Assembly (NCBI GenBank): GCA_022722495.1
Contig: JAIJLI010000069.1
Span: 1-8,245, forward strand
Origin: Dialister sp.
GTDB lineage: Bacteria > Bacillota > Negativicutes > Veillonellales > Dialisteraceae
Length of the DNA: 8,245 bases
Reading direction: 5' to 3'
Below are positions 1 through 6,381 of the stretch, one piece after another. How positions within the stretch are numbered: position 1 is the first letter of the stretch; each line of letters starts with the position of its first letter. The notes below the pieces were generated by a model. That model was not told the DNA's origin and ran no database searches. It saw only the letters and a program-made list of their open reading frames with translations. Position numbers and translations under genes: made by a program.

Positions 1-733
1 GATAGCGCGAGTAGCCTCCGCGGAAGCTTCGGATATGATGGTTCTCCAGATCGATGATCCCCGTCGCCGCTGCATCCAGGAAATAGCGGTCATGGGAGAT
101 CAGGAGGATCCCGCCTTTGTACGAGCGCAGGTAGTCTTCGAGCCACTCGAGCATGCCCATGTCGAGGTGGTTCGTCGGTTCGTCTAGGAGAAGGAAATCC
201 GGATGGCGCACGAAGGCGGCGGCAAGGTTGATACGGACCTTCTGCCCGCCGGAGAAGGCGTGGATGTCTCTGTCCCAATCCTCCTCTCTGAAGCCGAGCC
301 CGGTCAGGATCTTTTTCGTCATCGACTCATAATCATAACCGCCTAAGAATTCAAATCGCTCTTCCGCCTTGCCATACTGCTCAATGAGCTTCTCATCGTC
401 CTTGTGCTGCTCGAGCTCTTTCGTCAGCGCTTCGATGCGATCTTTATAAAAGAGGACATCCCGCCACGCCTCCTCCATTTCCTCGCGGATGGTATGGGAG
501 GTGTAATTGAAATCCTGACGGAGGTAGCCGATGATGGCACCGTCGCTCGCCTTGACGGAGCCTTTATCGTATTCCTCGTCACCGCGAATGCATTTCAGGA
601 GCGTCGTCTTGCCCGCGCCATTCGCACCGACTAGACCGATGCGTTCCCCGCTTCGGATGTCAAAGGAAACATTTTCAAAGACAGTCTTGATGCCGAAGGA
701 TTTCGACAGACCGTTGATACGTAAAATTGACAT
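1..733 (-). CDS. ABC-F family ATPase, N-terminal part (partial at window edge)
   Basis: The gene starts at an ATG at 733 and runs off the left edge, leaving 244 residues. GGAG (745-742) lies 8 bases before the start. The first ATP-binding domain is complete: Walker A GANGAGKTT (about 36-44), Q-loop Gln73 in YLRQDF, signature FSGGQK (about 160-165), Walker B LLLDEPTNHLD (about 181-191) and switch histidine in SHDRYFLD (about 213-220). LDEPTNHLD and the absence of membrane segments are typical of ABC-F proteins, soluble tandem-ATPase factors that act on the ribosome as translation or antibiotic-protection factors. The domain linker and second ATPase domain, needed to tell housekeeping (YdiF/Uup/YheS-like) from resistance types, lie outside the window. 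It follows the secretin by 92 bases with no terminator seen, so it could be read through, but its role seems unrelated. Family assignment is firm; subfamily is unknown. Confidence 0.95.
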   Translation of the reverse strand, partial: MSILRINGLSKSFGIKTVFENVSFDIRSGERIGLVGANGAGKTTLLKCIRGDEEYDKGSVKASDGAIIGYLRQDFNYTSHTIREEMEEAWRDVLFYKDRIEALTKELEQHKDDEKLIEQYGKAEERFEFLGGYDYESMTKKILTGLGFREEDWDRDIHAFSGGQKVRINLAAAFVRHPDFLLLDEPTNHLDMGMLEWLEDYLRSYKGGILLISHDRYFLDAAATGIIDLENHHIRSFRGGYSRY

Positions 734-747
734 AGTATAAACTCCAT

Positions 748-766
748 GGCAGGTGTACGGCCTGCC
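748..766 (-). promoter_or_regulatory. Perfect hairpin just upstream of the ABC-F ribosome binding site
   Basis: GGCAGG (748-753) and CCTGCC (761-766) form a perfect 6-bp GC-rich stem around a 7-base loop. In the mRNA the stem ends two bases before the GGAG of the ABC-F gene (745-742). No T-run follows on either strand, so it is not an intrinsic terminator. It may modulate ribosome access or be a protein-binding palindrome; function is inferred only from position. Confidence 0.4.
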
Positions 767-825
767 TGTATCACTTATAAAAGGGTAGGATCTGAACCAG
801 CGGCATGCGTCACCATAGAGACCGT

Positions 826-2298
826 TTACTCGATGACATCCGCCCTGATAAGTATAATGATTTCCGACTCCTCCAGACTTTTCCCATGACTTTGGAAGAG
901 TTTTCCCAGAAGCGGGATGTCTCCTAAAATAGGTACTTTGCGGAAGGTCTTCCCTTCCTCTTTATCGATGAGACCGCCGATAGCCAGGAGCTGCCCGGAT
1001 GCCAGACGCACCATCGTATTCGCCGAGCGCGTGATGATGCGGTACGCTTTCATCTCAGGGACAAGGTAGGGCGTCGAGACTTCTGCTTCCACATCCGCGG
1101 TGATCTCATTGTCCGCACTGATAATGGGGGTATATGTGAGCTTGATGCCGGCGTCCTTGTACTCTGTCGTCGTGGTCTTCACGCCATTTTCCATATGCTC
1201 TACGATGACCGGGATGCGGCTTCCGATCAGGATGTCGGCTTTCCTGCCATTCATCGTGACGACGTGCGGCTTTGCCAGTACTTTTGCCTTGCCTTTGGTG
1301 ACCAGTGCATTGAGATTTGCCTGAAAGAAGAAGGTGTAGGGATGCCCGCCCGGTGCACGCCCATAGGAGATTCCGGCGTAGCCATCAGGGATCGTGACGT
1401 CCCAGCCGCTTTTTTCAATGTTTCGGATCTTGGGATTTCCATCACTGTCGTACTTGATATTTCCATCTTCCCCCAGTACATAGTGCTGCTCCGTCCAGCT
1501 GCCACGGTCATAGTCCGCGCTACCGGTGAGGCTTTTGAAATTCCAGTCCAGCCCCAGCTCTTTGGCCGAGCTTTTATTGACTGCGATGACTTCCGCCTCC
1601 ACCTTCACCTGCTTTTCGGGGATATCCATACCGCGAAGGAGCGCATCCACCTGCATCAGCTCGGCCGGCGTCCCACTCACAAGCACGGTATTGGCCGACT
1701 GGTTATAAGACACCTTGCCTTTGGATACCATGTCCGTCAGGCTTTCGGCAGCTTCCTTGGCATTCGCATAGGAAAGGCGGTATGACTTCGCAAAGATGCC
1801 GGACTCTTTCTCCGTTACGGCGGAAAAAATAATAAGCGTACTTCCCTCTTTCCGCCCGGCAAGTCCACAGGCCGCCATGATGGATGTCATCGCTTCTTCC
1901 GGTGTCACATCATCCAGACTGGCCGTGACCCGCTCCTTCACGTGAGAAGAGAAAATGACATTCTCTCCCGTCATCTCCGCGAGTCCCCGCAGTACCTCCG
2001 CCACAGGAGCGTCGCTCACATGCAGGCTGACCTTCTTCTCCGGGGCTGGCGCCATCTGTACAATGGCCTCATCCGGCTTTTTCTCCGGCATCCGAAGATC
2101 GCGGGAAGAAAGCTCTTCGGCCATCGTCTCATGTGCGCTGGTATTCAGATCCAGCGCCCGGGCAGAAATACCGCTGCAAAGCAAAAATGCACAGCAAAAA
2201 ACAGCCCCCGCCGTTCTTATCAGCGGGTGCTGAGTGTGAAAACACCGGAAGCACCGGCGAGTGTGACCGTCTTTCCCTGTATGCTGGAAACATTCCAT
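826..2298 (-). CDS. Secretin of a type IV pilus / type II secretion-like system (PilQ/GspD family)
   Basis: This 490-residue protein would multimerise into the outer-membrane pore through which a pilus, pseudopilus or substrate passes. A signal peptide with hydrophobic core AGAVFCCAFLL (about 30-40) probably ends near ISARA (44-48). An STN/N0-type domain (about 88-148) is followed by one N1 ring domain (about 172-229). The beta-barrel secretin domain (about 232-490) carries KPHVVTMNGRKADILIGS (343-360), GGLIDKE (441-447) and the family hallmark VPILGDIPLLGKLF (455-468). It has fewer N domains than typical PilQ or GspD and no C-terminal pilotin-binding extension. ATG 2298 is chosen because AGGA lies 7 bases before it; it overlaps the end of the pilP-like gene by 79 bases and gives an unusually long n-region. 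A CTG near the pilP stop is possible but lacks a ribosome site. Pilus, competence and T2SS assignments cannot be separated here. Confidence 0.95.
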   Translation of the reverse strand: MECFQHTGKDGHTRRCFRCFHTQHPLIRTAGAVFCCAFLLCSGISARALDLNTSAHETMAEELSSRDLRMPEKKPDEAIVQMAPAPEKKVSLHVSDAPVAEVLRGLAEMTGENVIFSSHVKERVTASLDDVTPEEAMTSIMAACGLAGRKEGSTLIIFSAVTEKESGIFAKSYRLSYANAKEAAESLTDMVSKGKVSYNQSANTVLVSGTPAELMQVDALLRGMDIPEKQVKVEAEVIAVNKSSAKELGLDWNFKSLTGSADYDRGSWTEQHYVLGEDGNIKYDSDGNPKIRNIEKSGWDVTIPDGYAGISYGRAPGGHPYTFFFQANLNALVTKGKAKVLAKPHVVTMNGRKADILIGSRIPVIVEHMENGVKTTTTEYKDAGIKLTYTPIISADNEITADVEAEVSTPYLVPEMKAYRIITRSANTMVRLASGQLLAIGGLIDKEEGKTFRKVPILGDIPLLGKLFQSHGKSLEESEIIILIRADVIE

Positions 2299-2765
2299 AG
2301 TCCTGCCTGCTCTCCTTCTTTGACTGTGTACGTCACCCCATGGACCTCTATGACCGCCCGCTTCTCACTGCCAAATGACATGACACCCATGAGACGCGGC
2401 ACATCAGATGCGTACGACCTTTTCTCTTTTGCCGATCCGGCAGAGGAATTCGCCGTGCGAGGCGCAGAAGAAGGCAAAGAGACGCCTGCCGTTTCCACAG
2501 GCATCGTCGTTTCCGTCATCGCCTCCATATGGAAGGGGTCAGCCAGCGGCTTTCCCCTGATATAGGATGATGCATCATAGACGCGGCGGCTCTCTTCCTG
2601 CGGAAGCATCGAAGAGGAAGAAGCCCCTTCCGATGCAGTCACGGGAGGCATCGCCTTTGGTTTTTCAGGAAACAGCTTCGACGCTGTCCCCATGCCCAGC
2701 GATCCCCAGAGGATCAGAAGAGCCACAAGGGCAAGCCCCAGCGGCAGTGCCCATTTTTTATCCAT
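2220..2765 (-). CDS. PilP/GspC-like pilus assembly protein
   Basis: This 181-residue bitopic protein would link the inner-membrane platform to the secretin. A short cytoplasmic MDKKW precedes a membrane segment (about 6-24), then a Pro/Ser/Thr-rich periplasmic linker. GKPLADPF (71-78) resembles the conserved DPF motif of PilP, and a compact C-terminal beta domain (about 123-179) has the PilP/GspC homology-region pattern: RLMGVM, RAVIEVHG, VKEGEQAG, VSSIQGKTVTL. Unlike classical PilP it has no lipobox and is anchored by a transmembrane helix, as GspC is. I chose ATG 2765 because GGAGG lies about 6 bases upstream; an ATG at 2831 in the same frame would add 22 basic residues without a good ribosome site. 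It overlaps the secretin start, its expected partner. Family placement rests on topology, motif and neighbour rather than strong identity. Confidence 0.8.
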   Translation of the reverse strand: MDKKWALPLGLALVALLILWGSLGMGTASKLFPEKPKAMPPVTASEGASSSSMLPQEESRRVYDASSYIRGKPLADPFHMEAMTETTMPVETAGVSLPSSAPRTANSSAGSAKEKRSYASDVPRLMGVMSFGSEKRAVIEVHGVTYTVKEGEQAGLWNVSSIQGKTVTLAGASGVFTLSTR

Positions 2766-2850
2766 GGAGCACCTCCGAAAAAGTGACCGATACAGGCTTA
2801 CCAGCCGGCAGGGAAATACGGATCCGATCATTGCCCGAGCGAATCCGCAT
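2758..2850 (-). CDS. Possible 30-codon ORF between the lptD-like and pilP-like genes
   Basis: An ATG at 2850, five bases after the lptD-like stop, opens a 30-residue frame beginning MRIRSGND and ending SEVLHG; its TAA at 2758 overlaps the pilP-like start (2765) by 8 bases. AGGA lies only 2 bases before the ATG, too close for efficient initiation, so re-initiation after the lptD stop would be needed. The peptide reads like alternating beta strands (DRIRISLPAGKPVSVTF) and its codons resemble those of neighbouring genes. It fills the gap completely and could couple lptD to pilP translation, be the remnant of a lost protein, or be chance. I recognise no family. Confidence 0.3.
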   Translation of the reverse strand: MRIRSGNDRIRISLPAGKPVSVTFSEVLHG

Positions 2851-2854
2851 TTTC

Positions 2855-4420
2855 CTAGAATCTAAAATCTTTCGGCATCAGCATGAACTGGGTTTCCCTT
2901 TCGATATCATCGTAGCGGATCCAGGCATAGAAGGAATGCAGGTCGCGGTAGTAGGTCCAATAGCGATGGTTCAGGCGGCCATACTTGGTATCGACCGTCC
3001 ATGCCAGACTGAAAGCATCATTCTTCGTCGGCTGCACGCGCACGCCAAAGTCGAGCGGCTTATCACTGGTGTACGAGTCGTAGCCATAGGGCGTAACGCC
3101 ATTGATTTCACGATCCGTATAATAGATCCAGCCCTGCACGCTGCGGTAACCGCCGGAAAGCCCCATGCTGTAATAGGTGTTTTTGCGGATGTTCCCGCCT
3201 TTATAGCTGTAGTAGTCTCTCATATAGCCGGCGCGCCAAGAAAAGCGCATGAATTTCCCGAGCTTCCATGGATCACTGGAAATATAAGCGTCGTAGCTCT
3301 TATGCTGTCCTTTGACCCCGTCTTCTTCCCAGTAACCGATTTCCCCCTTCGCGCCCATGTAGAAGCGAGAGCCACCGAGGTAAAAATGCTTCGAGTCAAA
3401 TTCCAGCGACGGCCGTTTCTTGACCCAGATACCGCCATCATCATTCGTGCTGCTTTCCTCTTCGGCATAGTGGAAATTCAAGCCGCCAACCGGCGTCTGA
3501 TAGCGCACACCTACATCCGGTTTGTATCCTGCCTTCGTGTACCAGCGGTTTTCCATATACGCCGTCAGATTCATATCCGCATCGAGCGGGATCTCGATCC
3601 GGTTATGCAGCCCGAAACCATTGTCACTGTCAAACATCGGACGCGGAATCAGTGTGAACGGGCTGACCCGCTTCTTCTGAAGGGAACCCTTGTACGTCGA
3701 AAGCGTCACAAGCACTGTATTCTTCGCCATGAGTCTCACATTATGCGCGATATACTTATCCCCCGGATAAATATCGATGGAGTCAGCCTCAATGCGATAG
3801 TCCGGCACCTTCGCCACCGCATGCTTCGTCGTGAAGTAACCATGCTCGATCACTATGTGATTGGCATTCTTGTCATATGTACCGCTTTCGCCCTGAAAAT
3901 AGTACGTCCCGCTATCCCAGCCGGACACCTTTTCAAAATGTCCGACAGCGGCCTTCGCGTCATAGTCAGCGCGCGCTGCCTTGAGATCCGTCGTCGGATT
4001 CTTCCAGACAAGCTCCCCCGGGACGACATACTTTTGAGAGATCGTATTTCCATAGACATACTCGGTCTGGTAGGTATCCATCATGTGCTTGATCTCTACG
4101 CGCCCGAAAGCTGCCACCTCTCCCGTGGTATCATTGTATCGCATTTTATCAGCCACGACCGTAGCCGGATGCTCTTTGGAAATCCCGGTATCCGCCGTTT
4201 CCTTATTTTTTTCCCTGTCTTTATCCTTTTTGGCCGTTTCCCGTGTCTCCTCCCCGTCATAGGAAGGCCGCAGTACACCGTCGCTGACAGAATACTCCAC
4301 ATGGGTGGTATCCTCTGGCGGCAGCTTTCGGGAAACAGGTGCCTCCGCCGCTTCAGCAGCCAGCGAAGGCAGCAGAAGAGCAGAAAGAAGCACCGCCTTT
4401 TTCCAGTTATGATTATTCAT
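2855..4420 (-). CDS. LptD-like outer-membrane protein (OstA-like domain plus beta-barrel)
   Basis: The 521-residue protein has a signal peptide (hydrophobic VLLSALLLPSLAAEA, about 9-24), a highly charged low-complexity linker (about 58-80, rich in Lys, Glu and Asp), an OstA/LptA-like periplasmic domain starting at ATVVADKMRYN and running to about 250, and a C-terminal barrel (about 255-521) full of Tyr/Trp/Phe strands. PDYRIEADSIDIYPGDKYIA matches the LptD pattern before the barrel, and the protein ends in Phe (KDFRF), as outer-membrane barrels do. LptD inserts lipopolysaccharide into the outer leaflet. It is shorter than the proteobacterial proteins of roughly 750-800 residues, and I find no cysteine, so the disulfides of E. 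coli LptD are impossible. The start overlaps the preceding stop by 8 bases and has no strong ribosome site, implying translational coupling. It may be the true LptD or a paralogue specialised for this locus. Confidence 0.82.
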   Translation of the reverse strand: MNNHNWKKAVLLSALLLPSLAAEAAEAPVSRKLPPEDTTHVEYSVSDGVLRPSYDGEETRETAKKDKDREKNKETADTGISKEHPATVVADKMRYNDTTGEVAAFGRVEIKHMMDTYQTEYVYGNTISQKYVVPGELVWKNPTTDLKAARADYDAKAAVGHFEKVSGWDSGTYYFQGESGTYDKNANHIVIEHGYFTTKHAVAKVPDYRIEADSIDIYPGDKYIAHNVRLMAKNTVLVTLSTYKGSLQKKRVSPFTLIPRPMFDSDNGFGLHNRIEIPLDADMNLTAYMENRWYTKAGYKPDVGVRYQTPVGGLNFHYAEEESSTNDDGGIWVKKRPSLEFDSKHFYLGGSRFYMGAKGEIGYWEEDGVKGQHKSYDAYISSDPWKLGKFMRFSWRAGYMRDYYSYKGGNIRKNTYYSMGLSGGYRSVQGWIYYTDREINGVTPYGYDSYTSDKPLDFGVRVQPTKNDAFSLAWTVDTKYGRLNHRYWTYYRDLHSFYAWIRYDDIERETQFMLMPKDFRF

Positions 4421-5585
4421 TTCTCATGATCACGACAGAAGCTGCCTCATTATTGGTCTTGGCGGAGTCTGCCGTTTCCTTTACTGTAGAATCCTTTTCA
4501 CGGGCTGCTTCCAGTTCCGCTTTGGCACTGTCACTGATTTCTGCCTTTGGCGCAGGAGCTGCGGTCTCCGGCGCAGCCGTCGCCGTCACCTGATTATCCG
4601 GAGCCGCAGTTGCCGCAACCGCAGAAGCTGTGCGCGCGACATGCTTTCTAAGGACGATGTGCGGCGCGCCTTCACGGAGCACCAGCCCCTTCGTCGTGAC
4701 AGGCTGTGCCGTCTGGATATAGAGCTCGCTGCCAGCGGGGAGCACAGCATCCTTACCTTTGACAAAAAGCCCGCCCACAAGACCGATCGGTCCCAGAGCC
4801 AGCGCGCCGATGGCGGAGGCCCCGACAGCCGCTGCTTCCATTTTCAGCTTTTCCTTAGCTTCCGGTCCCAGCACAGTCGGGATCGCTTCGTCATCCACAG
4901 AGAATACCTGATCGAAGGAGACATCGACCTTGCCGCTGCGACCAAAGCTTTTCGGGCGGCTGACTTCCGTCACCACGCCACTGCCCTGTGTGCCGCGAGG
5001 CAGTACCAGCACATCACCGACCAGAACATCTTCCTGTACTGTGAAGGAGACCGGATCTCCGACCTGGCTCGTCTTGCTGCCCACATCATCATTCAGTGAA
5101 ACTTTGAAAACCGTATCCGCCGGCAACTGGACCGTCTTCATTTCATAGTGCTGCTCTCCATAGACTGCCTGCTCCAGGCTCTGCATACGTTCATCCAAAG
5201 CCCCCTTCTTCGCTTCGCCCAGCACCGCTTTTTCCAGATTATCCATGCGGACCGTCAGATTATCCGTGCTGATCTCATCCGTCAGATAGTATTCCATCGC
5301 ATTCATGCGATTCGAAATCGCCGGAGTGCGATCGTTGTCATTTCTCACCACATCCGCATACAGATTGTCGATACGGTGATCAAGTCCACTGGCCGATGTA
5401 TTCCCCACGCCGTAGATCACATTGTCGGCCTGATCCGCACGGCCGATGAGAGACCCGCTCTGCACCGAACCATAGAGGACTTCATCTACACGGTCGATCT
5501 TTTCCGCCAGCGTTGCCACATCCTCTGCCATGACAGGCATCGCCATCAATGCAGCCAATCCCGCTGCCAGTAATGCTTTTCTCAT
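4413..5585 (-). CDS. Exported repeat protein with beta-rich domain and glycine-rich segment, function unknown
   Basis: The 390-residue product has a clear signal peptide (MRKALLAAGLAALMAMPVMA, cleavage after about 20). Residues about 28-143 form six degenerate repeats of 17-22 residues centred on an arginine. A beta-rich domain follows (about 150-240), with LPADTVFKVSLNDDVGS, SQVGDPVSF and VLPRGTQGSGVV; this spacing recalls domains that control surface or periplasmic assembly and loosely the VirB10/TrbI C-terminus, but I cannot name a family. A glycine/alanine-rich segment (about 252-275) resembles a glycine zipper and precedes a second beta motif, VLPAGSELYI (281-290). The tail from 318 is Ala/Pro/Glu/Lys-rich and probably disordered. 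The start has GGAGG 6 bases upstream. The stop overlaps the lptD-like start in ATGAATAA, so the products are probably made together. A periplasmic or outer-membrane scaffold is an inference. Confidence 0.9.
   Translation of the reverse strand: MRKALLAAGLAALMAMPVMAEDVATLAEKIDRVDEVLYGSVQSGSLIGRADQADNVIYGVGNTSASGLDHRIDNLYADVVRNDNDRTPAISNRMNAMEYYLTDEISTDNLTVRMDNLEKAVLGEAKKGALDERMQSLEQAVYGEQHYEMKTVQLPADTVFKVSLNDDVGSKTSQVGDPVSFTVQEDVLVGDVLVLPRGTQGSGVVTEVSRPKSFGRSGKVDVSFDQVFSVDDEAIPTVLGPEAKEKLKMEAAAVGASAIGALALGPIGLVGGLFVKGKDAVLPAGSELYIQTAQPVTTKGLVLREGAPHIVLRKHVARTASAVAATAAPDNQVTATAAPETAAPAPKAEISDSAKAELEAAREKDSTVKETADSAKTNNEAASVVIMRNE
5157..5495 (-). repeat. Six tandem protein repeats of 17-22 residues inside the exported repeat protein
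   Basis: The repeated core is Arg, a hydrophobic residue, Asp/Gln/Asn, variable, then a helix ending near Tyr/Leu-Gly. Cores read DRVDEVLYG, GRADQADNVIYG, HRIDNLYADVV, NRMNAMEYYL, VRMDNLEKAVLGE and ERMQSLEQAVYGE. The anchor arginines are at residues 32, 49, 71, 93, 113 and 133, so the period is mostly 20-22. The last two units are the most alike. The DNA has diverged, so this is an old protein-level repeat. A short-helix or coiled-coil oligomerisation stalk is plausible. Confidence 0.75.
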
Positions 5586-5648
5586 ATATTCCTCCGAAAA
5601 TAATCAAATAGTAAAAGTTCATGGTTCAGGTGACCGCTTCTTCTCACG

Positions 5649-5724
5649 AAGACCGGGCTATATCGAAGGACTATGGAAAACCGGATCCTCCCATCCATAA
5701 GCCGCTCGGTCTCCCGGTCTTTTC
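5649..5724 (-). promoter_or_regulatory. Spacer with competing inverted repeats before the repeat-protein gene
   Basis: The 148-base gap 5586-5733 contains no gene I can support. One arm (5724-5713 in mRNA order, GGAAAAGACCGG) can pair with the nearby CCGGTTTTCC (5684-5675, one two-base bulge) or, through AAGACCGGG, with a distant CCCGGTCTT (5657-5649, perfect 9 bp). The two pairings share bases and exclude each other. No T-run follows either, so simple attenuation by termination is not evident. A role in translation control or RNA stability is inference. Confidence 0.35.
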
Positions 5725-5733
5725 CAACGCCCA

Positions 5734-6183
5734 TCACACCCGAACATCGATCACTGCCGACACGCCAACGCCCTGCACACGGGAGAACGAGGTCGGATTC
5801 ACACTATCCATCGGGATGAGCCCCTTGATACGGAACAGCTTGTCATTCCAGCTGATCTCCAGCTGCCCGACCGCCTTCACCTTCTCTACCTGATCGGCAT
5901 CGCCGATGACCTGCGCGGCTCCGATATATCCTTTATTTCCAATGCTGACGATCGGCACCACCTTCGTGGCATAATTCGTGCCGGCGCCTTCCTTCATCAT
6001 GACCGAATTGATCGCGCTATTGATAGAAGCGCCATATTTATCGACCAGTATCGCAATACCGCCGACCTTGACCACACCGCCAAGGACACTGCCCAGATTG
6101 AAAGCCGATACCTGCGTCAATGCGCCTGCACCGATCATCGCCGCCGCCAGTGCACAGACCACCAGTCTTTTCATTTTCATCAT
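5734..6183 (-). CDS. Small exported protein of unknown function
   Basis: The mature protein is about 125 residues after a typical signal peptide (KRLVVCALAAAMIGAGALTQVSA, shown here only in outline: basic start, hydrophobic core, VSA cleavage site). Next come a hydrophobic Gly/Val/Ile-rich segment (NLGSVLGGVVKVGGIAILV), then INSAINSVMMKEG, TKVVPIVSIGNKGYIGAAQV, a QVEKVKAVGQLEISW stretch and RIKGLIPMDS; the end is VSAVIDVRV. The pattern suggests a small soluble beta/alpha periplasmic domain, and I do not recognise a named family. Three in-frame ATGs follow AAGGAGG (6186, 6183, 6180; spacers 2, 5 and 8 bases from GGAGG). I chose 6183, but 6180 is equally possible. An ATG at 6291 in the same frame would bury the signal peptide and is unlikely. 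It is the first gene after a good promoter and lies upstream of the repeat-protein gene, so a shared envelope role is likely. Confidence 0.8.
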   Translation of the reverse strand: MMKMKRLVVCALAAAMIGAGALTQVSAFNLGSVLGGVVKVGGIAILVDKYGASINSAINSVMMKEGAGTNYATKVVPIVSIGNKGYIGAAQVIGDADQVEKVKAVGQLEISWNDKLFRIKGLIPMDSVNPTSFSRVQGVGVSAVIDVRV

Positions 6184-6317
6184 CATGCCCTCCTTATAGG
6201 AAATCAGTTTCACTACAGAAGTTGAACTGCGAGTACCAGACACTCTCTCAAGATTTTCTCTGACATAGCATCCCGGATACCACAAAGCCATACTCTCTCA
6301 GCCTACAGTTATTTATT

Positions 6318-6347
6318 ATTATACCGTCTTAGAGCGGGTTTGTGCAA
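6318..6347 (-). promoter_or_regulatory. Sigma-70-type promoter for the envelope operon
   Basis: On the minus strand TTGCAC (6347-6342) and a perfect TATAAT (6323-6318) are separated by 18 bases. Transcription would start near 6311, giving a leader of about 125 bases before the exported-protein gene. The -35 element sits one base from the T-run of the upstream terminator. The -10 box is excellent and the -35 box matches consensus at only three positions. No other equally good promoter was seen down to the ABC-F gene. Confidence 0.65.
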
Positions 6348-6348
6348 T

Positions 6349-6381
6349 AAAAAAGCGCGATTTCAGTCATCGCGTTTTCTT
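6349..6381 (-). terminator. Intrinsic, probably bidirectional terminator
   Basis: CGCGAT (6356-6361) and ATCGCG (6369-6374) form a 6-bp stem around a 7-base loop. A six-base A-run (6349-6354) gives a U-run after the stem on minus-strand transcripts, and TTTTCTT follows on the plus strand, so it can work both ways. It insulates the downstream promoter from the PilM-PilN transcript. Confidence 0.75.

Noticed and set aside
1195..1785. 196-codon plus-strand frame inside the secretin gene
   Set aside because: Antisense shadow of a clear secretin domain; no recognisable motifs.
2567..4429. 620-codon plus-strand open frame opposite the lptD-like and pilP-like genes
   Set aside because: It is antisense to well-supported genes, its translation has no signal peptide, domain or plausible composition, and no ribosome binding site was seen. 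It reflects codon bias of the real strand.
4641..5573. Two plus-strand frames (152 and 141 codons) opposite the repeat-protein gene
   Set aside because: Shadows of the minus-strand gene, which has a signal peptide, ribosome site and internal repeats.
6184..6291. Upstream ATG at 6291 extending the small exported protein by 36 residues
   Set aside because: It would place the signal peptide internally, and the AAGGAGG site at 6195-6189 fits the downstream ATGs much better.
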